Translations under genes and position numbers: made by a program | Part shown: positions 25,731 through 35,859 of the stretch, one piece after another | Layout of the letters: every line of letters begins with the position of its first letter | Numbering within the stretch: the first letter of the stretch is position 1 | DNA from: Gyrodactylus bullatarudis | Taxonomy: Eukaryota; Platyhelminthes; Monogenea; Gyrodactylidea; Gyrodactylidae | Length of the DNA stretch: 64,000 nucleotides | Assembly (NCBI GenBank): GCA_012064415.1 | Contig: SSNU01000117.1 | Coordinates: 207,916 to 271,915 of the forward strand | Reading direction: 5' to 3' | The notes under the pieces: generated by a model | Told to the model about the DNA's origin: nothing | Databases searched by the model: none | The model's input: the letters and a program-made list of their open reading frames with translations, nothing else

Positions 25731-26076
25731 TCAAATTCTATTGAATGTTTCTTCCCACAACGCCTTTCTCATGTAGGCAAGCATGTACTCATAAAAAGGC
25801 GTAAAATCGTTATTTTCAATTCTCCCGATAGATATAAGAATATTTTCTAATAGTTCCTCGTTGGTCCTCGTTCGTAGACTCTTGTAAATATTTTTCAGCT
25901 GGCTGAATACTTCTTCAATTGGATTTAATTGTGGTGAATACCTTGCAAGAAAAACCTTTCTTATATCTTCTCTGAAAGCAGCTCTCACAATGTTTGCTTT
26001 GTGGAATATCACATTATCCATAACTAAAGTTGAATTCATTGGCAAAGAAAAGTTCAATTTTTCTATTACAAATTGT
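25731..26076 (-). CDS. DDE_3 (Tc1/IS630-type) transposase, C-terminal part
   Basis: The last 114 readable residues before the assembly gap. Catalytic-core motifs: LVMDNVIFHKANI with the second Asp, and RYSPQLNPIEEVFSQLKN with the Glu about 34 residues later, typical of the DDE_3 superfamily. Stop at 25731-25733. The N-terminal part is hidden in the Ns or missing; the frame looks open on the readable side. It cuts and rejoins its own element ends. Flanked by the matching long inverted repeats, so the copy may have been mobile recently. Confidence 0.82.
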
Positions 26077-26653
26077 NNNNNNNNNNNNNNNNNNNNNNNN
26101 NNNNNNNNNNNNNNNNNNNNNNNNNNNNNNNNNNNNNNNNNNNNNNNNNNNNNNNNNNNNNNNNNNNNNNNNNNNNNNNNNNNNNNNNNNNNNNNNNNNN
26201 NNNNNNNNNNNNNNNNNNNNNNNNNNNNNNNNNNNNNNNNNNNNNNNNNNNNNNNNNNNNNNNNNNNNNNNNNNNNNNNNNNNNNNNNNNNNNNNNNNNN
26301 NNNNNNNNNNNNNNNNNNNNNNNNNNNNNNNNNNNNNNNNNNNNNNNNNNNNNNNNNNNNNNNNNNNNNNNNNNNNNNNNNNNNNNNNNNNNNNNNNNNN
26401 NNNNNNNNNNNNNNNNNNNNNNNNNNNNNNNNNNNNNNNNNNNNNNNNNNNNNNNNNNNNNNNNNNNNNNNNNNNNNNNNNNNNNNNNNNNNNNNNNNNN
26501 NNNNNNNNNNNNNNNNNNNNNNNNNNNNNNNNNNNNNNNNNNNNNNNNNNNNNNNNNNNNNNNNNNNNNNNNNNNNNNNNNNNNNNNNNNNNNNNNNNNN
26601 NNNNNNNNNNNNNNNNNNNNNNNNNNNNNNNNNNNNNNNNNNNNNNNNNNNNN
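26077..26653. other. Assembly gap (577 N)
   Basis: A run of N inside the transposon. Any reading frame reported across it is an artefact. Its real length may differ. Near-identical copies of the element elsewhere in the genome are the likely reason assembly failed here. Confidence 0.99.
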
Positions 26654-26898
26654 AAAATGTAAAGCTGTCCACTAGTTTTGTATAAAAGGTAACCTGTAAT
26701 TATCTCATTTCACTAATTTTGAACACTATTCGCTTAAAAACGAAAAACTGTTTTTCTAAATTCGTATAATTGTCCACTTTTTTTGTCTTCTCCCTTTTTC
26801 AATTACGATCAACTCTATTCTAATTTTGTCAAATGTTTACTAATTTTGTATTGCTCTTCACTAAATTCGTTTAATTGTCCTCTAATTTCGTCTGATGA

Positions 26899-29880
26899 CT
26901 GTAACCTGGGTGTAGTTCAAATAATTTTATTAACAACACGTGTATTGCTTACATTTCTTTTCTTTCTTTTCCAAATTCTGGAGGATTAAATGTTATTACT
27001 TGAACACCATAAAATTCCAGGTTCAGAAATCCACTTTTCGAGTTTATGCGTTTATTTGAACGAAAATAAGAGAAGAAATTCTTATTATACCTTATGTTTT
27101 TAATTTTATCTAGATAATTTCCATTGAAGATGTCAAATTTGCGCCATCATCTTTCAATGAATTTTACTACGAGAAATGATAAATTTTGAATTATTTGACA
27201 AACTATGATCTTTTTGAATCAGATTTTCACGTCAAATATATTCAGAATACACCCTGAAAAAATCCGGTTAATTTGAGAAAAATGAACGATTTTAGGTAAA
27301 ATGGGAAATACATCAAAATTTTCAAATTCAGTTTTCAAAAACGGCAATTGTCGAGCATGAAGAATCTATTTGAAGTGTTCGGGGGGAAAAACTTTCTCTA
27401 CTAGTTATGGTTGAGTTAACTATGCTATAAATTATAGCCTATAATTTGTTAGACTAATTAAACTATGAACTTTACCCCTTAAAAACGAAAATAAGAAAAA
27501 ACTAAGTACAAAAAGAGACCTACATACACCTAATTAATATGAAGATGGGAAATTATGAATTTTACAAAATTATAAATTTTTTCATCAAGAAATCGAATTT
27601 GATCAAGATTTTTCGGGTCAAAGTGATCAAATATGCTGAATCTGGTTTTGAGAATCCGCCTATCTTCGTGTGAAAATAGAATTTTGATTTTTTGAACATT
27701 TTCACTATTGACAATCGATGAAATTTTGATGATTCAATATCCCTGGAATTTGGCGAGTACATTGAAATTTTCATGGTCATAATCGGTTTGACTAATCGAG
27801 ATCTTAAAAATCGACTTTTGATCACTCTCTCACTTTTATATCAACAAAAATTATCAACTCAAAGTTCAAAAGAATGGGAATTTGGCGCCATCGCTAGATT
27901 TGAAATATGCCATAACTTTCTTAAAATTTGATTTTTTTAAGATTTTTTTTCTTCAGATCCTGTTAGTGGAACCTACGATCTAGATTCCAAAAATTCTTGA
28001 TCAAATTCGATTTCCTGATAAAAAAAATTTTAGTTTTGTAAAAATCATAAATTCCCATCTTCATATTAATTAGCTTTAGATTCAAAATGAGACAATAAAG
28101 TAGGGTTGTATAATATACATTGTATATGGTATTTACGTCTTACAAGGTTATATTTTTAATATAAAATACTAATTGAAATATGATTTGTTGAAAATTAGGG
28201 GGCTTGCATAGAACGTAGAATGGTTTTTGTTTGTATGTGTCTATTTTCCCAACGCAGTTTTAATTGAAAATTTCTCATTTTGAATTTCAGAATGTATTTT
28301 TCTTGATCATAAAATGCGTTAAAAGTATTTCATATACCATTATACATACAACTTTAGGTAATTAAATTATGCCTTTTGTACACAAGCATTTTGAATCTAC
28401 GTGTATTTTGTATTCAGTAACGTCTTATTTTCGTCTGTAAAACGTATAGTTAAATTAATTTTTGGTCTTTAAATGAAAATTCACGGTAGATTGACATGGT
28501 AATTTTTTCAAAAATCCCTGATTCAAAACTTTAATTGTAACTTGTGTAAAATGCGAATAAAAATTATGATTATTCTATCAGACTTTAATATATAATAAGA
28601 TAATAAAGGGAAATGCGCAGTAGTTGAAAATAATTATAATTATTAATAGACCAGGTTTTAAGCATTACAAATGAGCATTGTTCTTTCTAGGTTTTATAAT
28701 GATCAGCCCAAAAGAAAAATATTTTCGAAAATCACCCCAATGAAAATTTCAACTCTTCACTTCGAATCAATTATTCTTATTTCGAAATTCCACTATTATT
28801 GAATGGTGTAACTTGAATGATTCAAATTCCTTATGTAACCTTCATAAGTTTCAGAAAGATTGAAAGTGAACTTTCTCCTTATATAGAACCTTTGATGAAA
28901 AAAACCTTACGCGAATCTAGGTTCTTACAAATTTTTGTTATCCTTAAAAAATATTTATTTCTCAAGATCGAAATAGTGAGATAAGAAGAGCTGTTAACTT
29001 CACCAAACTCCAATTTCCTTGTAGTTTGCAAAAATTAATGAATATCCCTATTAACATCTGTATACCGTGGCTAAAAAGTTAGAAGATGTTTTAAAGAAGT
29101 ATGCCCCATATGAATACAAAATAATCTCCTTGAAAGCAGCTAACTCGGAGATTATCATGCTCCGTAACGTCAAAAATCTGATGGAGTCGGAACTTAAAGG
29201 TTACAGAGTAAATAAAAAATATGGAAGACCATGCAAAAGCCGTAAAATATCAAGCGCCGAAAAAAAGGGTAGAGAAATAATTAAATTATTTCTTATTATT
29301 TAAAAAATAAATATTTGGCGTGATTTTTTGAAAAAAAATTTCTTTTGAGATGAATATTGGAAAAAAATTTCCTTTGAGGTCAATTTCGGAACAAAATTTC
29401 CTTTGGGGTGATTTTAGGAATTAACCCTAATAAAAATATTTTCACTCAATTCTCTATGTGATCGTCTACAAGGAGGCCTACATAAAACAAGTTTTTTTAG
29501 AGTCCCTAAAAAAGGAAAAAGGACCTTATTCTATGCATAAAGTGTATAATATACACTGATGCCTCCAAACTCTCCAAGACATCTCTGACTCTCAAATAAA
29601 GACTCAATTTTTCACACTTCAAAATTTTGCCCTGATAGAAACACGAGTTAAACGCAAAACTAAATACACCAATGAATTCCTTGTAAATTGAAAAATTTTC
29701 TGCTCTATTTTTTGCGAACTACTAAGATTTAATTTTTGAAGCAAATTGGTATAAACTCTAATAGATATAAAGTAAGAAACCGGGCATTTTTTAAAGAAGA
29801 GTTCAGTAAAAAATGATCTACAATTAAAGCTAGTTGAAACTTGGGTCAATATTTGAACTCTCAGCCATGGATCATCCAAA
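26899..29880. other. Gene-free, repeat-rich spacer
   Basis: About 27020-27400 is an inverted copy of the repeat at about 37520-37960 in the demethylase intron. 27530-28073 is a family-1 MITE. 29067-29303 is an unclassified small ORF: a basic frame containing GRPCKSRK, starting only with GTG, with an acceptor-like tract upstream. No convincing host gene is seen. Confidence 0.6.
27530..28073. mobile_element. MITE, family 1 (TA-flanked)
   Basis: About 540 bp. The left end TAATTAATATGAAGATGGG and its complement at the right extend about 45 bp inward, through the complementary ATTTATGATTTTTACAAAA-like blocks. No coding capacity. TA at both edges would be the target duplication. Confidence 0.7.
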
Positions 29881-29928
29881 CGTTTCAACGGTGATTGTCC
29901 TTATGCGTCTTCGTCAGTAAAAGTTTAT

Positions 29929-30833
29929 ACAGGTGAAAGACCCGTTTCCTTTCCCATTCTGCCCAAATTATCAATCGTAGTTATATATCAAACTGGGGAG
30001 TTTTTTAAGCCAATGAGAGGGCGTTAAACCAACAACCAATGAAATTAAAGCATACCTAAATTCTGAATTTTGTACTTGAAAAAAACTCCATCGGCAATTA
30101 CATGCTTAATTTAATAAATACGAAATTTATTTTTATATAAACGTCTCTTAAACTTGAATATTTTTGTTTTGAGATGCTAAAAGTTTCAACATGTCATTTC
30201 TAATAGAAGTTAGTTAGTTAGTTGAAAAATGGGGTCTCATTTGTAATTGAATGAGAATTACATAGTCATTTGGGTGTGTAGATTTGACATTGTAGATTAG
30301 TGTCACAACCCCTTTTTTTAAGGATGTATTGTGTGGTGATAATTAATCCCAATGTGAATCATCATGGCATGGTTTTTGATTTGAAAAGGGATTTTAAAAA
30401 AGATTTTTAATTTCTGAAACTCAAGTTCATTTAGTTTTCATTAAGATTGAATTATGATATAATCATGGAAATTTGCAATAATTTATAGTTTTTGAAGCTC
30501 TATCTTATGAGACTAAAATTATGACTATACGATAAACACAAAGCTAACTTCTATTAGAAATGACATGTTGAAACTTTTAGCATCTCAAAACAAAAATATT
30601 CAAGTTTAAGAGACGTTTATTTAAAATTAAATTTCGTATTTATTAAATTAAGCATGTAATTGCCGATGGAGTTTTTTTCAAGTACAAAATTCAGAATTTA
30701 GGTATGCTTTAATTTCATTGGTTGTTGGTTTAACGCCCTCTCATTGGTTTAAAAAACTCCCCAGTTTGATATATAACCCAAGTACGATTGATAATTTGGG
30801 CAGAATGGGAGAGAAAACGGGTCCTTCACCTGT
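29929..30833. mobile_element. Foldback element, ~285-bp arms
   Basis: Left arm about 29929-30210 and right arm about 30545-30833 are near-perfect inverted copies with scattered mismatches. Outer ends read TACAGGTGAAAGACCC and the complement ending CACCTGTA, so TA is a possible target duplication. The centre (30211-30544) has no ORF. It resembles the 23.3-kb element in design but shares no obvious sequence with it. Confidence 0.78.
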
Positions 30834-31319
30834 AAATTGTTTTTAGTGTTTTATATCGAGAATATCGAATGGGAAAAATGTGTAATCTCATATTGGAGAT
30901 TGACTTTCACGCTCTAGAAATATTCATAACATGATCTGAGTACTAAATTATATCAGAAAAATAAGTACTCTCGAGAGTTGTTCGGAGAAAAAAAAACCTT
31001 AGCCAGTGGATCGTCCACTTTCTTTGGGGTATATAATGGAAGAATCGAAATATGAGCTCGTTAGTTGAATCATGTTCTGATATACAAAACCCTGAGATCA
31101 TTAAAACTCTCATATTTATCTCGAAATATTGCAAAAAATATTCAAAATTCTTAATTTTGTTTCATTGAAAAAATATAATTTTCAATCGAAATTTTGTATA
31201 TCAGAACAAACGTGTGGTTTTATTGGAGAAAAATTTTAATTTTGTCCTTTTTCGTAGAAAAATTCTATGAAAAATACTTGACGTGTGTTCAAAAATTGTC
31301 TTTCTCATATTTTAAAAAG

Positions 31320-31640
31320 AAACCTCTCCATATCGCCTAAGCAACACAAAAAGACGGGGAAACAGAGGAAAGGATTACCAACCGGTAATCAAAAAATAGA
31401 CGGATTCCTCACAGCCCGGAGAGTATGAACAAACTCAACTCCAATTGGTCAACTCCTAATGAATAAATGCTATTAGCTAATCCTTAATGTTCCCAACCTT
31501 ATTTTATGTATAAATATATATCGAGAGTCGGTGTTTGGTCTGAAGTGAACCGACAAAAATAAAGCTTTATTCACCAAAACAAATCTTTCGCTCGTTCTCA
31601 GCTCGAGCATGACTCCAGGTCAGCAACCTATAAATATCTT
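31320..31640 (+). repeat. LTR-like segment
   Basis: Has the layout of a retroviral-type LTR: a TATAAATATATAT box near 31510, the motif GGTCTGAAGTGAACC about 35 bp later, then AATAAA near 31560. A shorter stretch at about 18695-18830 has the same order (TATAAA, GTCTGAAGAGACCC). No second LTR, primer-binding site or gag/pol is visible, so it would be a solo LTR. Ends are not defined. Confidence 0.35.
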
Positions 31641-31774
31641 TGAGGAAATCAGGCAACTTATGTCTTCAAATTCTCATTTTTGTATATCAGAACAAACTCG
31701 AAAACGCATGGTTTTATAGGAAATTATCTTCAAAATGAGATTAAGGCTGGGAAAGTTGAAATATTTGGCTTATT

Positions 31775-32313
31775 TTAACCCTTCATGTCCCAAATTATTT
31801 TTTTTCGTCATACAAATGAGAAAATTTGCAATCTAACCAAAATAACTACGCTGATTCTGAATCTGAATTCCTTTTAGTAAGCCGACTTATCATTTCAAAG
31901 ATAACAGAGGTTAAAATTGGCATATTTGGCACTAAAACCAGTTATCTTCTAAACTATAAGAGTCTCTTATTAAGAGATATTGAGCAGGCGATTGAAATCT
32001 ACTACTAATGTCTTATCATTATCAGAAGGTCATTTTATTTTTTTGGTCTAAGACCTCAGCAAATAGGTTTCCTAAAAAACGTTCTAAATATTTTTTAATT
32101 ATTTGACAACATTTTCAAAAAATCACCCTTCTTCAAGAAACTATGGTGTGCATCAGTGAGAAGTTATCTTTAGAAATTATACATAATTTTGTAGCTTAAT
32201 AAATTTCCTTTCTAATGAGGAGTAAAATAGTATTCCAAGTATCTTTCAATTAAAATTATCGCTCGAGAAAGAGTTGTGTTCTACTGGTGGAACAATGGGA
32301 CATGAAGGGTTAA
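31775..32313. mobile_element. piggyBac-type MITE (TTAA flanks)
   Basis: A 539-bp unit with ends TTAACCCTTCATGTCCCA and the exact complement TGGGACATGAAGGGTTAA. TTAA duplication with CCC...GGG termini is the hallmark of piggyBac elements. No transposase inside. Related halves occur at about 34725-34935 and from about 40262. Confidence 0.7.
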
Positions 32314-34724
32314 GATAAATCAATAAAAGGCCTTTCGTGTACACCAAAAAAAACTTGCTAAGCGCTTATTTTGTTGATTATAACTGTACATCTAGAGCCG
32401 TTATTAAAGTTTATGAATTTTTTACCCAGAAAAAAGCGTAAAAAATTTGAATAGTAAACCAAACTGCGTGTAGAAACATTTCTCATATATTCGGAAATTT
32501 TTTGTAGTAATGCTTTTTTTGATATTTGCGTAAAAGTATTGTCTTATTTGGAGGTACAGATCTGAAATAAATCTGTTTCCAAGCCCAGCTTAGTCTAAAA
32601 TACATCATATCAGAACCCGGAAATATTCTTATGTAAAGCTTTTGTATTTTTAAAATCAAAAGTTGTCAGAAAAACTAATATATTTTTTCTGCCTGAATCT
32701 CAAATCTTGCAGGTGAACTCAATGAGCACCTGGTTATTGCATCATAGGAAGAATTTAAAACTCTTCAATGTTTTCTTTTGTAATTTCTTTTCTATATCAA
32801 TGGGAATTTAACGATTTTCTTATTCTGAAATTCAATTTGATAAAAATTTGGAAAAAACCTAAAGCTAAATTATATTCTAAATTGTTTTAGACCAAGATGC
32901 TCCAATACAAACTAAAGACTCTGTAGTACAGAGTTTAGTCTCAAATTAGTTACCATCTGTACATTACCTATGATTTTTTGAAATGGTGAATTAGGAAACC
33001 AATTTGAGATTGTCATGAACAATGCCTACTGATCATCTCGGATCTTTGACATGACTGTGTAGTATACATACAATGTGTTCATCGAGAGAAGAATTTCCAT
33101 AAGAGATTTCTTGAATTGAAATTATGTTCATCCCTTACAATATAGAACGTTGGATATGTTTTCTAATTCTCTATTTCAAAAAATCATAGTGGTCTATCAT
33201 TCACATGGAAGTTTTCAACTTTTGTAATTAATTTATCACTGATATTTCATAAAAAATTGAGTAGAAATTATTTTCACGATTCACAGTATAGCATATATTT
33301 TATGAAGTTTTTCAATATGCTTATTACTCAAATAATTCCGACATTTTTATTCTGTTGACCTCTGATCATTTTCGAATGATTCAATAAAGATTTTCTTTAC
33401 ACATTTTAGGTTTTAGATTCCAGTCCGAAATTAAACTAAGATTAGTAATAAATTTTTTTCTCTTTCAAAACTAATCATCTCGGTGGAAAGTGGAAGATTT
33501 GAGAATCAATAAAAACTAGATCAAATCACTTGAGGCACTGATTTCTTGCTGTGACTATTAATCAAGTCTGTAGTCTTTTAAGCTCTTACAACCCAAATAG
33601 AACAGATTTTTATGGTGCCTTTAAACTTTAAATTCCTTGTAAGATTTTGATGGGGTTGTAAAACTTTTGCGTTCTTTAGTTTCTTCGGACAGTGATTTTC
33701 GCAACCTACGGTATCTCTTGGATTAGAATTTATATATGATTTTTGAAAACACTTTATATTATTTATGATCTGACTGCGTTTTCATTGATTACAACAGGGC
33801 AGGTCCTTGGCGACTTTACAATTAGCTTTACAGAGAACTTCGGAAACAACTGATGGAACAACGAAGAGGCATCCAATCAAAGTGAAAATTACGAATTTCT
33901 ATGAATAGATTGAAATCAGGAAACTTACCCTCATCAAGTGTTGTTATTATCTGAACTCTCTGAAATAATAATGATCACCAACAAACCCCAGAGAAATTCT
34001 TTCTACATGAAATTCTTGAGATATTTATTGCTAAAAAAAGATTCTCAAGAAATATTTACTTTCCGTAGAAGTCTGTTTTTTTATTTGAACCAAGATCTAC
34101 AAAAAAATGTGCTTATTTTCGGATTGGATTTCGAGTAAAAGTAAAAATTTCTAATCACAGATCAGTAATAAATTATTACTAATAATAGATTTTGGCAATT
34201 CAATTTATTAAAAACTAGGAGTTGAGCTGCAAGAGAGAAATTTGATGAGTTGAAGGATAAGCCGAGAATTTTCGCCATTTTTTGCCATGTTAAGTATAAT
34301 GCCGCTCTTTTTTTCAAATGTCAAGCCCTATTTTGCCTTAATCAACGTTGTAACTAAGTTAGTTTTCGATACAAAATCAACGATAAAAATCACAAATAAT
34401 CCCGAGGCTTAAAATTCTATTTTCGTCTTCGTGAAACCTGCAAGCCTTGTCTGATTCATGGAACAATCTCATTGGTCATTCAATCAAATCTTACATTCAT
34501 ATATGTGTTGCTCGTACTCTTTGGTCACAGATGATGTCATACTATCAAGAAGAATATTATAATAAATAATTATTTAACTGAAACTACTACTTAGTAGAAG
34601 CGTGTTTCATTTTGACCTTTTTTGTCACAAATCATTAAATAAGAATGCCCTTTTCAATTGAAATTTATGCCCCCAGCTCTAATTTATAAGTTACCAGAGT
34701 TACCAGAACACTCCTAATATATCA

Positions 34725-34935
34725 GGCCTCCAAGGCCTCAGCAAATAGGCTTTCAAAAAAACGTTCTAAGTAATATTTTTCAAACAATCACCATTCTTCA
34801 AATATCTTTAGTTAGCATCAGTGAAAAGCTATCCTTATTAATTCTACATATATTTATAGCTCAATAAATTTTCTTTCTAATGAAGGGGGAAAAAAGTATT
34901 TCAAGTATCTTGCAATAGGACATGAAGGGTTAAGA
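34725..34935. mobile_element. piggyBac-type MITE, right half
   Basis: Matches the right part of the element at 31775-32313: CCTCAGCAAATAGG block, AACGTTCTAA block, and the end GGACATGAAGGGTTAA. The left end is missing. Confidence 0.6.
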
Positions 34936-35257
34936 AACCACAAACAGATATTTCCATTACTTTTATTGGTAACGATATGGGTATTGGGTAAGTATGAAGA
35001 GTAGACCTAATGGGCTGGAACTTTATTGCAAGTTGGGTGAACCATAATAACTGGCTCATGGGTAAGAAGATAACGGGTTGCTTTTTAAATGCTTACTATA
35101 AGATTACTGCTCTAGTTATAAATTAACATAAAAATAAGTAATGTCCAGTAGCTACTATTTAGTAGTTCATAAAAATATTTTAATTTATTAGAGAAACATG
35201 ACTACATTTCTATTCCGCATGAAAAAATTAGAATCTCAACTGCTTAGATAAGAACGA

Positions 35258-35263
35258 TTTATT
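35258..35263 (-). terminator. Candidate SERF poly(A) signal
   Basis: AATAAA on the minus strand about 210 bp beyond the SERF stop codon. Position and strand fit; no other evidence. Confidence 0.4.
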
Positions 35264-35474
35264 TAAAAGTATGTAAAGTTTAGAATCTCAAATTCTAAAA
35301 ATATGTAAGTTGGCATTTTCATTAAATGCAAAATTATTCTCATCATTTCATTGAAATCACATGCATATTAGTCGAAAGTAAAGAGAGGACATGCATTAGG
35401 TGATTGGAAAAGATTACAAAAGATAATAATCAGCTTTTCAGGAGCGTTTTTATCAATATACCATGAATATCTAT

Positions 35475-35696
35475 TCAAGTAGTAGTAGCATTATTCTCTT
35501 TTTGCAACCGTTTCAGCTCCAAATTCTTTGCGTCTCGTTCTCTTCTCTGTTGAGGAGTAAGATCTTTATTTGCTTCAGTATTTGCCTGACCCTTGGACTT
35601 GGCATTAGCCTTTTTGGCATTTTTTTCACGAGCAAGTTCCCGCTGATTACCCCCTTAGGGAAAAATAGTTAACAAGACTAAAAACTTACTAGTCAT
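35475..35696 (-). CDS. SERF: SERF (4F5) small basic protein
   Basis: Small EDRK-rich factor, a 61-residue charged disordered protein; family members promote amyloid aggregation and bind nucleic acids. Two exons: 35696-35690 encodes only M, T and one base of Arg; a 36-nt intron (35689-35654) follows; exon 2 is 35653-35475. The joined N-terminus MTRGNQRELAREKNAKK is the diagnostic SERF signature, and the rest is rich in K, A, N and Q (QQRRERDAKNLEL). Without splicing there is no methionine and the family start is lost, which supports the seven-base first exon. A pyrimidine tract with AAG lies two bases before the ATG. It is head to head with the KDM7-type gene, start codons 163 bp apart. Confidence 0.93.
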
Positions 35697-35859
35697 TTCT
35701 TAAGGAAGAACAACTAGGAATTTTAGACAAAAAACTTTTTTAAATTAAACAGCTATAGCAAACAAAAAATGAGAAAGTTTTTGAATCATATTTTAGTTTG
35801 ATTAGGTGAATAATTCAACTTTGTTAGTTAAAATTCGTCTCGTCATTTAATGTACAGAT
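35697..35859. promoter_or_regulatory. 163-bp head-to-head region, SERF / KDM7-type gene
   Basis: All sequence between the two start codons. AT-rich, with no clear TATA box. Each side ends in an acceptor-like AG within two bases of the ATG (AAG before SERF, TACAG before the demethylase). A bidirectional promoter is likely. Confidence 0.5.

Larger units (their letters stand above)
25370..26898. mobile_element. DDE transposon with ~240-bp terminal inverted repeats
   Basis: Left arm about 25370-25613, right arm about 26655-26898, essentially perfect complements as far as both can be read. The arms hold repeated short motifs such as ACGAAATTAGAGGACA and CAAAATTAGTGAA every 20-40 bp, like arrayed transposase-binding sites. 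A transposase reading frame lies inside on the minus strand. The element appears inserted in a family-1 repeat, whose end is visible just left of it. The right arm begins directly beside the assembly gap. Confidence 0.8.
30834..35257. other. Gene-free, repeat-rich spacer
   Basis: Contains an LTR-like segment (about 31320-31640), a piggyBac-type MITE (31775-32313), a repeat at about 32940-33300 related to one at 60230-60660, and the right half of another piggyBac-type MITE (about 34725-34935). Small ORFs here have no recognisable motifs. Nothing else is supported. Confidence 0.6.

Noticed and set aside
25990..26685. Long plus-strand frames across 26.0-26.7 kb
   Set aside because: They consist almost wholly of N from the assembly gap; only the minus-strand transposase end is real.
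29067..29303. 78-codon basic frame as a gene
   Set aside because: No ATG, no recognised domain beyond a GRPxKSRK patch, and it lies among repeats; mentioned only within the spacer.
35463..35672. Plus-strand 69-codon frame with hydrophobic composition
   Set aside because: Shadow of SERF on the opposite strand.
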